From: Bacteroidales bacterium
GTDB lineage: Bacteria; Bacteroidota; Bacteroidia; Bacteroidales; GCA-2748055
Reading direction: 5' to 3'
DNA length: 64,000 nucleotides
NCBI GenBank assembly: GCA_023138875.1
Contig: JAGLOO010000008.1
Location: 23,908-87,907 of the forward strand
Shown piece after piece: positions 32,373 through 39,524 of the stretch. The translations under genes were made by a program, and so were the position numbers. Below the pieces are notes generated by a model. It had not been told where the DNA came from, did no database searches, and was given only the letters and a program-made list of their open reading frames with translations. Each line of letters starts with the position of its first letter. Position 1 is the stretch's first letter.

Positions 32373-33486
32373 CCGGGGGAATATTTTTTCTCAGACCTTC
32401 TACCAAGGTGTCAATTTGATCTTTTGTATGGGTGGAGAAAACAACGATCCGTAAAACCCCTTCCTTTCCAGCGCCACGGTAATTTGAATATTGAATAAAA
32501 ATCCCATCCTCCATCAATGCCTCGTGAATTGCTGTCATCGAAGCAGCATCACCGGGAGTAAATGCAACGATGGGCAGGCAATTATCATCTGTAGGAATAT
32601 GAATCGACTCCATCCCCGTCTTCAGGTAACGGGCATTCTCCCACAACTTTTCTCTCATTCCCGGATTGTTTTTCACCAGTTCCAGTCCCTTGAGCCCTGC
32701 AGCAATGGCAGCAGTCATGGGCGAGTTTGAACCTGTTATTACACTCCCGGCCCTTACCTGCCTGACGAAGTCGGTCCGGCCCGGAATAATCCCCCCGTAG
32801 GCACCGAATGCCTTCGACAGGGTAGCTCCCATGAAAAGCCTTTCGGAGTTAAGCCCCAGATGCTCGCAGGTGCCCCTTCCGTTCTGGCCCAGGATCCCCA
32901 CCCCATGTGCATCATCGATCCATACCAATCCATTGTTTTTTTCAGCCAGGTCAAGATAATCAACAAGCGGGGCCAGCTTTGCACGGATGGGAAACAATCC
33001 ATCTGTTGCTATCAGGGGTCTTTGGTTCTGTTTCAGGGTTTCATCCAGCCTCAGTTTCAAGTCTTCCACATTTCTGTTTGCAAACTTTACGACCAGCTTC
33101 CCGGCCGTTTCAGCTCCTTCAATGTTGCTGTAATGAGATCCCTCATCAATAAAAATAACATCATACAGATCCAGATCATTCAGGGCCTTCAATCCGGCAA
33201 TATTACTCAGGTATCCGGAGGGAAGATAAGCAGCGTCTTCGGTACCAAAGTATTCTGCTATTTTTTCTTCAAGTTGCAATAACAGCGGTGTGGTACCTGC
33301 CATGGCCCTTGAGGTGGCGCTTCCGATCCCGAATTGTAAAACTGCATCCCCTGAAGCTTGTATAAGCTCTGTATGTGAGTGGAGCTGAAAATAACCTGTG
33401 CCTGCGAAATAGAGGTATTTTTTACCATCAATAATGACCTCGGGACCCGCCGGACCCTCCATGATATGTTTTCGCTGATCAGCCAA
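32362..33486 (-). CDS. PLP-dependent alpha-oxoamine synthase/aminotransferase (BioF/KBL-like)
   Basis: 374 residues, fold-type I. Seen: YLYFAGTGYFQL near the start, GSATSRAMAGTTPLLLQLEEKIAEYFG (family GxxGSRxxxGxxxxHxxLE pattern, altered here to SATSRAMAGTTPLLLQLE), FIDEGSHYSNIEG, VWIDDAHGVGILG with the PLP-ring aspartate, and the Schiff-base lysine in GATLSKAFGAYGG. Family members condense an amino acid with an acyl-CoA (KBL, BioF, CAI-1 synthase CqsA). The usual His after the small-residue motif is missing, so activity may be a plain transamination or something new. It lies 2 bp from the second epimerase gene, so it is probably co-transcribed and acts on a product of murein-peptide breakdown. 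Substrate unknown. Confidence 0.75.
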   Translation of the reverse strand: MADQRKHIMEGPAGPEVIIDGKKYLYFAGTGYFQLHSHTELIQASGDAVLQFGIGSATSRAMAGTTPLLLQLEEKIAEYFGTEDAAYLPSGYLSNIAGLKALNDLDLYDVIFIDEGSHYSNIEGAETAGKLVVKFANRNVEDLKLRLDETLKQNQRPLIATDGLFPIRAKLAPLVDYLDLAEKNNGLVWIDDAHGVGILGQNGRGTCEHLGLNSERLFMGATLSKAFGAYGGIIPGRTDFVRQVRAGSVITGSNSPMTAAIAAGLKGLELVKNNPGMREKLWENARYLKTGMESIHIPTDDNCLPIVAFTPGDAASMTAIHEALMEDGIFIQYSNYRGAGKEGVLRIVVFSTHTKDQIDTLVEGLRKNIPPAIR

Positions 33487-33488
33487 AA

Positions 33489-34601
33489 TTAAACGGTTTC
33501 TTTTTCCATGGAGTTTAGATATTCTTCATTGAAACCAGCCCCGATACCCGGATTGTCACCCAGCTCCCATTTCCCGTTTCCCCGGTACTCGATGCCTCCT
33601 GTTACCGGATCCCTGTCCAGCATCAGCGACGAATCCATGTCAAAATGTACAATGTTATCCCGGGCCGCCACCAGGTGCATTAAGGCTGTAAGTGCGTAGC
33701 GCGATTCAGACATACAACCCACCTGACATTTGATCCCGGCCGCTTCGGCGATGGCAATTATTTTCAGGGCATTATTGATCCCTCCTGATTTTGAGAACTT
33801 AATATTAAAATAATCGCATGCACCCATACTTGCAAGACGAAATGCATCATGGTGGTTAAATACGGATTCATCGGCCATGATGGGAATGGGGCTGCTCTCC
33901 CTCACCTTTGCCAGATCTCTGTTATTCCAGTGTGGAATCGGTTCTTCGCAATGTTCAATATTGTATTTGTCAAATGCTTTTAAGGTTTTAATGGCTGTAA
34001 TTGTATCCCATCCCTGATTTGCATCGATTCGAACAGGATATTCCATTCCAACGGCATCTCTTATGGCTTTTATCCTTGCAACATCCTCTTCCGTTGTTGT
34101 ACCCAGTTTGACCTTAATGGCCGGGAATCCTGAGGCTTTAAAGTCCTGTGCATCTTTTGCCATTTTTTCCGGATCCCCGATGCTGATTGTCATATCGGTA
34201 TAGACTTCACGGCTGTTACTTCCTCCAAGTAATTTATAGAGGGGAAGGTTGGCTTTCTTGGCAAGCAAATCGTACAGTGCCATATCAAAAGCGCTTTTCA
34301 TCGTGAAATTTCCCTTTACCGCCCTGTCAATCTCTGATAAACGGTCTTCTAAGGCAAAGGGGTCTTTGTTCTTTATAAGCCTGCCGATTTTTTTTGCCAG
34401 CTCAAAAACTGTTTCCTGGGTTTCGCCGACAATAAAAACAAAGGGGGCACACTCACCCGTTCCCGTAAGACCGGAGCTGGTGTGTATTTTAACTACAATA
34501 TTTGTGGCCTCCGTAATAACGCCCAGGGAAATAACAAAAGGCTCCTTATAAGGAATATTGAGTTTGATAATTTCTACAGATGTAATTATAATATTGTCCA
34601 T
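33489..34601 (-). CDS. Dipeptide epimerase, cytoplasmic (YcjG/YkfB-like)
   Basis: 370 residues, enolase superfamily, without a signal peptide. Catalytic and metal motifs: AIKVKLGTT (KxK lysines, about 165), RIDANQGW, HCEEPIPHW, IMADESVF and FNIKFSKSGG (second general base). CQVGCMSES then leads to the C-terminal VHFDMDSSLML, whose Asp-x-Asp marks dipeptide epimerases. The window therefore encodes two such enzymes: an exported one (27088-28227) and this cytoplasmic one, which differ substantially in sequence, so they are not a recent duplication. The second may handle dipeptides after import, or a dipeptide other than Ala-Glu. Confidence 0.86.
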   Translation of the reverse strand: MDNIIITSVEIIKLNIPYKEPFVISLGVITEATNIVVKIHTSSGLTGTGECAPFVFIVGETQETVFELAKKIGRLIKNKDPFALEDRLSEIDRAVKGNFTMKSAFDMALYDLLAKKANLPLYKLLGGSNSREVYTDMTISIGDPEKMAKDAQDFKASGFPAIKVKLGTTTEEDVARIKAIRDAVGMEYPVRIDANQGWDTITAIKTLKAFDKYNIEHCEEPIPHWNNRDLAKVRESSPIPIMADESVFNHHDAFRLASMGACDYFNIKFSKSGGINNALKIIAIAEAAGIKCQVGCMSESRYALTALMHLVAARDNIVHFDMDSSLMLDRDPVTGGIEYRGNGKWELGDNPGIGAGFNEEYLNSMEKETV

Positions 34602-34621
34602 AATTCACTAAAATTTTATGG

Positions 34622-35524
34622 TTAAAAATCAAAGTGGACCGATTTTTCTCCTGCTTCAACGGCCACCGGAAGAAAATTCTCTTTAGGTGGCATGGGACAG
34701 GTGGCGAACGGACTGAATGCACAGGGCGGATTGTAAGCCTTGTTGAAATCCAGGATAATCCGGCCAGTGGAATCAGGCATAGAGTACATATATCTGCCCG
34801 CACCGTAGGTTTCCAAACCCGTGGTCTCATCTGCAATTACCAGGAAATATTGTTTGCCTGAGATGAAGGGAAAAAGTACCAGGTTTTTTCTGTTGAGCCT
34901 GAAGTGCAATTCACCCGGACAACTATATTCTTCGGTAAATCCTTCAATCGGTGTGGCCACAGTCATGGTTTTTGGCTCCTCAAAGGGAACCAGCGTGGCT
35001 TCAACAACATACTCCGTTTGAATGGGGTAGGAGGGTATATGGTCCAGCTGGCTGATCCGGGGATGTTTATAATCCCTCATCCGAATACCATATTTTTCGC
35101 CCCGTTTTATAATATTCCAGGATAGGTCGCCCTGTTGCAGGTAGGTGGTATTTTTTGAATGATCATTTATAAGTTCCATATGGTACACCAGGGAATCTCC
35201 GCTGCTAATATCAATTCCCTCTTCTACCTGGAGCATTACGTTGCCATCTTTGAGTGTTAGCTTTCCGCAATAAGCTTTGGCTTTCTCCGGGAAGATGATA
35301 TCATTGGATGGATCGGACCCAAATCTGTTCCCCCCTTCTTCCAGCCAGTACAATCCCGCCAGGTTGAGCCAACCGGTCTCTCCTTTCAACCGTTCCAGGC
35401 GACTGTGTTGCCAGGTTTGAATCTCTTTCTCATAACTGTCAGGATCCCCGATAACAGTTGAGCTATTCGCACATCCTGTTATGGAAATGGCGATAGGGAT
35501 AAGCGAGAGATATTTATATTTCAT
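34622..35524 (-). CDS. DUF1684 lipoprotein
   Basis: 300 residues, lipobox ISITGCAN. It matches the DUF1684 family: WQHSRLERLKGETGWLNLAGLYWLEEG near the N-terminus, RMRDYKHPRISQL in the middle and the very conserved tail DFNKAYNPPCAFSPFATCPMPP with PVAVEAGEK (both blocks near the C-terminus). The family has no assigned biochemical function, though the invariant His, Arg and the CAFSPFATCPMPP segment suggest a binding or catalytic site. It is 20 bp from each neighbour in the same direction, between the epimerase and the DUF1460 amidase genes, so a role in murein-peptide handling at the cell surface is possible. Confidence 0.85.
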   Translation of the reverse strand: MKYKYLSLIPIAISITGCANSSTVIGDPDSYEKEIQTWQHSRLERLKGETGWLNLAGLYWLEEGGNRFGSDPSNDIIFPEKAKAYCGKLTLKDGNVMLQVEEGIDISSGDSLVYHMELINDHSKNTTYLQQGDLSWNIIKRGEKYGIRMRDYKHPRISQLDHIPSYPIQTEYVVEATLVPFEEPKTMTVATPIEGFTEEYSCPGELHFRLNRKNLVLFPFISGKQYFLVIADETTGLETYGAGRYMYSMPDSTGRIILDFNKAYNPPCAFSPFATCPMPPKENFLPVAVEAGEKSVHFDF

Positions 35525-35544
35525 AGATAAGACTTAAGCAACAG

Positions 35545-36432
35545 CTACAAAGGTCGAACTACCATAATTCCGGTTGCGGACTTACTGTTCAACAGATATT
35601 CTTCCAGTGTTTTTTCTGAAACTACAACTTTTTCAGCCTTCGATGAAGCGTGCATTAAATGAATGCGGCCCGCATCCCGGATCAGGATCCCAACATGAGA
35701 TATGGCTATGCCTTCCATGCCGGTAGTAATCCCCACAATGTCACCATCCATCAGTTTGTTTTCAACCTCGGCAATGCTGGATTCAGGAATGAAAAACATC
35801 TCCCTTGCTGATATTTCCTGTTCCTGTTCAGCAATAATTTTTACAAGTGGAGCACTCTCTTTTAGTTGCCTGTAACTATCAGGGTGGGTACTCATAAAAT
35901 TTATCTTTTTTGGGAAAGGCGTCTGTGCAATTTCCCGGGAAATATCCTGTATCCGTTTCTTCTGCTGATTGTTATATATCCAATCACTAAAATAGTGTAA
36001 GCGCGAAGGATAACCGTCGATGATCCCGTTCCTGTAACGTATATGTTGTAATTCAGAGGTAAATTGTTCGAAAGTTTGTTGGTCACTTTTAATTGTTCTG
36101 GAAATAGCCAGGCAGTTTTCTGCGAACGTGGTGCAGTCCATCTCCCGCAAATTCACAACCAGTTGTTCTTCCTCAGTTTCAAGTGTGTGGGCAACGTATG
36201 GTGTTTCTTTTAAATAGCTCCCCACTTTCACTAATAAAGCTGAAGTTGTCGCATTTCTTTCTGTTGAATAGAGGTCTAATACCTTTTCCAGTATTGCTTT
36301 GTCTTCGGGCTGGAAAATTATTCTCTCAGATTCAGCAACTGGATTTTTCTGTGTTGAGTTGCATGAGAAGAGGCAGGATAAAGCGAATAGTGTTAGAAGC
36401 CGGGTTTTCATTTTCATTTTTTTATTTCCCAA
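35545..36432 (-). CDS. DUF1460 NlpC/P60-clan murein amidase (lipoprotein)
   Basis: 295 residues. The start could also be two internal Met codons (positions 6 or 8), which give the signal MKTRLLTLFALSCLFSC, a lipobox. DUF1460 features: NLREMDCTTFAENCLA with the nucleophilic Cys (about 115), HIRYRNGIIDGYPSRLHYFSDWIYNN, and AISHVGILIRDAGRIHLMHASS with the His residues, plus GIMVVRPL at the end. Structures of Bacteroides DUF1460 proteins point to N-acetylmuramoyl-L-alanine amidase activity that frees the stem peptide from anhydro-muropeptides. This is the first gene of the leftward set (DUF1460, DUF1684, epimerase, oxoamine synthase), supporting a murein-recycling operon that mirrors the rightward one. 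Confidence 0.86.
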   Translation of the reverse strand: MGNKKMKMKTRLLTLFALSCLFSCNSTQKNPVAESERIIFQPEDKAILEKVLDLYSTERNATTSALLVKVGSYLKETPYVAHTLETEEEQLVVNLREMDCTTFAENCLAISRTIKSDQQTFEQFTSELQHIRYRNGIIDGYPSRLHYFSDWIYNNQQKKRIQDISREIAQTPFPKKINFMSTHPDSYRQLKESAPLVKIIAEQEQEISAREMFFIPESSIAEVENKLMDGDIVGITTGMEGIAISHVGILIRDAGRIHLMHASSKAEKVVVSEKTLEEYLLNSKSATGIMVVRPL

Positions 36433-36607
36433 ATGTACAAAAGAAACAAATCACCTTCTGTTAAACTCCGAAATCAACGCTCTTTCTTCATCCCTTTCCT
36501 GTTATCCAATTCTGCACCCGGGGGACTACCATTGGCAAATCTGCTGACTATTTGGGTTTCTAATTAGAAATAGTTATATTCGTGAACTAAATATACGAAA
36601 ATACGGG

Positions 36608-37195
36608 ATGTTAAGTTCACAAAAAGTAAGGAATAATGTTGTTTTAGCCATCTACCAGGACATCCGAACAGTATTTCGTTTGAATGACATAGCCCTGCTG
36701 ATGGGTGAAACAAATTTTCAATCGCTCAATAAAAAATTGAACTACTACGTTCGAACGGGAAGGCTACAAAACCCGCGCAAAGGGATATACGCCAAACAAA
36801 ATTTTAATCCTGAAGAGCTGGCATGCACCATCTACACACCTTCCTATATTTCGCTGGAATATGTATTGCAAAAAGCCGGTATCGTATTTCAATTTGATTC
36901 ACGGATTACAGCGACCAGTTATCTGAGCCGGAGCATTGAGGTAACAGGTCGAACCTACCAGTTTCGCAAAATCAAGGGAGAAATACTTGTGAATACAGCA
37001 GGAATCAAAAGGCTGGATAATCATATCAATATTGCTTCTGCCGAAAGGGCGTTCTTAGATTTACTGTACCTGAATAAGGATTATTATTTTGATAATCTCA
37101 ATCCGTTGAGCAAACAACTCGTTTATGAACTAGTACCCATTTATCAATCAAAGGCATTGTCTGAACGGGTAAATAAACTCATGCAAAATGATTGA
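36608..37195 (+). CDS. AbiEi-like antitoxin
   Basis: 195 residues. The N-terminal winged-helix region (VFRLNDIALLMGETNFQSLNKKLNYYVRTGRLQNPRKGIYA, quoted as adjacent blocks) is followed by the AbiEi-type antitoxin core: PSYISLEYVLQKAG, SYLSRSIEVTGRTYQFRKIK and ASAERAFLDLLYLNKDYYFD. In type IV AbiE systems this protein represses its own promoter and neutralises the nucleotidyltransferase toxin without direct binding. The gene overlaps the toxin gene by 8 nt, the usual arrangement. The region looks more AT-rich than the operons on either side, as expected for acquired DNA. Confidence 0.85.
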   Translation: MLSSQKVRNNVVLAIYQDIRTVFRLNDIALLMGETNFQSLNKKLNYYVRTGRLQNPRKGIYAKQNFNPEELACTIYTPSYISLEYVLQKAGIVFQFDSRITATSYLSRSIEVTGRTYQFRKIKGEILVNTAGIKRLDNHINIASAERAFLDLLYLNKDYYFDNLNPLSKQLVYELVPIYQSKALSERVNKLMQND

Positions 37196-37883
37196 CATAA
37201 ACCGGCATAGATTCTTCCTGGTTCAAATCCTGAAAGATATATACACAGATATCGAGCTGGCAAACTGCCTGGGTTTTAAAGGCGATACTTCCCTGATGTT
37301 TTTTTATGACCTGCCGCGTTTCTCTGTCGATTTGAATTTCAATCTGCTTGATGTTGAAAAGGAAGATGTTGTTTACGGCAAAGTCCGTAAAATACTTCTC
37401 AAATACGGGACCATATTTGATGAAGCCAAAAAGTTCTACGGCCCCATGATTGTCCTGGATTATGGATTTGAAGAACGCAAGTTGAAAGTTGAGATTTCAA
37501 ATCGTTTATTTGATAACCGGTACGAGATAAAAAATCTACTGGGAATCATTGTGAAGGTAATGGTTCAGGAAGATATGTTTGCACATAAACTTTGTGCTTT
37601 GCTCGACAGGAATGTAATAACCAACCGTGACATTTTCGATTGCTGGTTCTTTATGCAGCATCGGACTCCGGTGAACAAAAGTATTGTTGAATTGCGGATG
37701 GAAATGTCTTTCACTGAATACCTGCAAAGGTGTATCGACAGCCTTGAGTCAATGAGCGACAAAGGATTATTACAGGGTATGGGAGAGTTGATGGATAACA
37801 AAATGAAAAAGTTTGTACAGACGAAATTGCGGTCAGAAGTTATCGGATTTTTGAAGTTCTATAAAAACTTCCCGATTCTGTGA
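37188..37883 (+). CDS. AbiEii-like nucleotidyltransferase toxin with altered catalytic motifs
   Basis: 231 residues, DUF1814/AbiEii nucleotidyltransferase fold. The first catalytic motif, normally GG(T/S)xL, reads KGDTSLMFFYDLPRF (Gly32-Asp33). The metal motif, normally SxDxDF, reads SVDLNF (Asp48, Asn50). One of the two metal-binding aspartates is thus Asn and the second Gly of the nucleotide loop is Asp. KVMVQEDMFAHKLCALLDR, NRDIFDCWFFMQH and the C-terminal helices fit the family. If the usual enzyme chemistry is needed, this copy may be weak or dead. The changes are clear in the DNA and do not arise from a frame error. It is translationally coupled to the AbiEi-like gene. Confidence 0.82.
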   Translation: MIDINRHRFFLVQILKDIYTDIELANCLGFKGDTSLMFFYDLPRFSVDLNFNLLDVEKEDVVYGKVRKILLKYGTIFDEAKKFYGPMIVLDYGFEERKLKVEISNRLFDNRYEIKNLLGIIVKVMVQEDMFAHKLCALLDRNVITNRDIFDCWFFMQHRTPVNKSIVELRMEMSFTEYLQRCIDSLESMSDKGLLQGMGELMDNKMKKFVQTKLRSEVIGFLKFYKNFPIL

Positions 37884-37967
37884 CATCAATGTTATATATT
37901 TAAGCAGAATTAGCAAGGATAATGGACGATTAGTTCTTTTGAAAATTATATTTTTACAAGATGCACC

Positions 37968-38055
37968 GGAGAGATGCCGGAGTGGTCGAACGGGGCGGTC
38001 TCGAAAACCGTTGTGCTCCTTGCGGGCACCGGGGGTTCGAATCCCTTTCTCTCCG
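37968..38055 (+). tRNA. tRNA-Ser (CGA)
   Basis: An 88-nt class II tRNA. Acceptor GGAGAGA pairs with TCTCTCC. The anticodon stem GCGGT/ACCGT holds loop CTCGAAA, anticodon CGA, reading UCG serine codons. The long variable arm is about TGTGCTCCTTGCGGGCACC, the T-loop is TTCGAAT, and the discriminator is G. CCA is not encoded. It ends right where the inverted-repeat element at 38055-38192 begins. Confidence 0.95.
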
Positions 38056-38192
38056 CAAAACAGTGATAACCCACAAGCGAAAGCGGTGGGTTTTTTTTCG
38101 AGCATCCGTATCAAGCTTGCTTGAATACGGATGAGAGGAAAAGAGAACCTGATTGCGCTTCACAGCGCAATCAGTGGTTATCATTGTTTTGC
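38055..38192. repeat. Structured inverted-repeat element downstream of tRNA-Ser
   Basis: The ends are a near-perfect inverted repeat: 38055-38074 and 38174-38192 pair over 19 positions with one mismatch and one bulge. Inside are three further hairpins: the terminator at 38070-38090, a 9-bp stem at 38103-38133 (CATCCGTAT/ATACGGATG) and a perfect 9-bp stem with a TCAC loop at 38151-38172 (GATTGCGCT/AGCGCAATC). It has no coding capacity. It may be a MITE or REP-like element, or an unusually elaborate tRNA terminator region. Confidence 0.65.
38070..38098 (+). terminator. Intrinsic terminator of tRNA-Ser
   Basis: CCCAC/GTGGG stem (38070-38074, 38086-38090) with an inner GC-rich GCGAAAGC tetraloop-type hairpin and eight T residues at 38091-38098, 15 bases after the tRNA. 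Confidence 0.88.
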
Positions 38193-38315
38193 TGGTCACC
38201 CCATTCAGGGATCACGAAGCCCCCCCTCTTTTATACTTCCACCATTTTTATTTCGTTCATATACTATATCCCGGTTAAGTTGTAAAAGTTACTATCAGGT
38301 TCAGTCATAACCCCA

Positions 38316-39136
38316 ATGATGACTATTGGTAAAAAAGCACTCTTCATTGTTTTATTAGTCTGGACAGGTAGCATCCTTCAAGGGCAGCTCACTGTTGGTG
38401 CAGCATCTGCAGCAGATGTAAACTCCCAGCACTGGAATTCGGCTAAATACGCTTTCATTGAAGGGAAAGACGGGGTTGCAATAAGGCGGAACCGTAGCAA
38501 GCCAGTATCGTCCAAAAGAATTTGCTATCGATGCCGGCTATTCCCGGTTGTTTACCGATAATTTTTCCGGAGGTATTGTCATCAGATATATCCTGTCGGA
38601 TCTCACCGATGGACAGGCTACTGCGGGTGGACAGGAGACCACAGCAGGTATGTGGTAGATTCGAATACAGCATCAATGAGCAACATTCCATCTCCCTGAA
38701 TACGGATGTGAATAAATTATTGGTGCCTACTCCGCCCGTTTATGAAACTGATACAGTCACCGGGAATATGATTTTATTATTTGGGAAAGAAGCTCCTGAA
38801 TTTGTTCTTGCCGGAATGTTCCAGTCTTTTTATGATGCCCCGGGAATCTTAAAGTCTGATGGCACCCGAAGTGTGCTGCTTGAAGAGATGTATGAAATAA
38901 CCTACGGTATTGGCCTGGAATACCGGTACAGAAACCTTGTTGCCATTCGCACCGGCTATTTTCATGAACATAGTACCAAAGGAAACAGAAAGTATTTTAC
39001 AGTTGGGATGGGAGTAAAACTTAGATACATATCATTTGATGCATCTTATTCGCGTCCTGTTTATCAGTATAGCCCATTATCTAATACATTCAGACTAACC
39101 CTTATAACAGAGTTTGGCAAAGTTTCAAATCAGTAA
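38316..39136 (+). pseudogene. porV: Decayed porV (type IX secretion outer-membrane protein)
   Basis: Three successive frames carry collinear pieces of PorV/LptO. Frame A (38316 to about 38480) has the signal peptide and ADVNSQHWNSAKYAFIEGK. Frame B (38512-38658) reads PKEFAIDAGYSRLFTDNFSGG and IRYILSDLTDG, then stops. Frame C (about 38660-39136) has NKLLVPTPPVYETD, a degenerate FQSFYDAPG, IRTGYFHEHSTKGNRKYFTVGMG and SPLSNTFRLTL. The parts of PorV that should lie between A and B (about 60-70 residues) and between B and C are missing, so there are at least two deletions with frame loss. PorV shuttles T9SS cargo to the surface; a working copy must exist elsewhere if the cargo at 3106-4362 is secreted. 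Confidence 0.85.
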
Positions 39137-39155
39137 TTGCGCTGAGAGATACACG

Positions 39156-39386
39156 CTATAGGCAGAAAGATACACGATACAGCTCCTTTATCCAGATATT
39201 TCGAAATTGCACCAGGCTGGAAGCCCCGTTTAGTTTCCCTGTTTTTTTTATTTACACCACCATGGTGTTGCGGTCCGATGGGCCCTTTGATATCCAGTCC
39301 AGGAAAGAGGGCATCTTCGATCACTGCGATCCCATTGTTAACCACCGAGATCCGGTCTCCTTTAATGATTATATCGAATGCATTCC
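39156..39386 (-). pseudogene. C-terminal remnant of a DUF1080 (3-keto-disaccharide hydrolase-like) protein
   Basis: On the minus strand, NAFDIIIKGDRISVVNNG and GLDIKGPIGPQHHGG match the end of DUF1080 domains (WNxxxIxxxGxxIxxxxNG, then GPIGLQxHG). After a short frame slip the closing VQFRNIWIKEL is found in a second frame, ending at a stop at 39156-39158. The rest of the domain and the start are missing, so it is a broken fragment. DUF1080 proteins act on sugars or bind carbohydrates at the surface. Confidence 0.75.
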
Positions 39387-39389
39387 CTT

Positions 39390-39524
39390 TTCACCTCAGG
39401 ATTCCCGGCTGGTGTGAAGAGCCTGCCCCTGAAACACCTTGAAGAGGTTCCACCGGACGAGATCACCCTCATCCCATACGGATGCTCAACCCTCCGGATC
39501 ACCGAATTTCCTGTCGTACACTAA
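39390..39524 (+). pseudogene. C-terminal remnant of a glycoside-hydrolase-like protein
   Basis: A 44-residue open tail without a start, FTSGFPAGVKSLPLKHLEEV followed by EITLIPYGCSTLRITEFPVVH and a stop. The IPYGCSTLRITEFP ending is typical of the last strand of large carbohydrate-active enzymes such as GH127/DUF4986-type proteins. It abuts the DUF1080 remnant, in the opposite orientation, at about 39387, marking a deletion junction. It overlaps the tail of the next gene by 4 nt. Confidence 0.6.

Noticed and set aside
37833..38199. Short minus-strand frames reading ERDSNPRCP-like peptides
   Set aside because: These are translations of the tRNA-Ser gene, a common false ORF.
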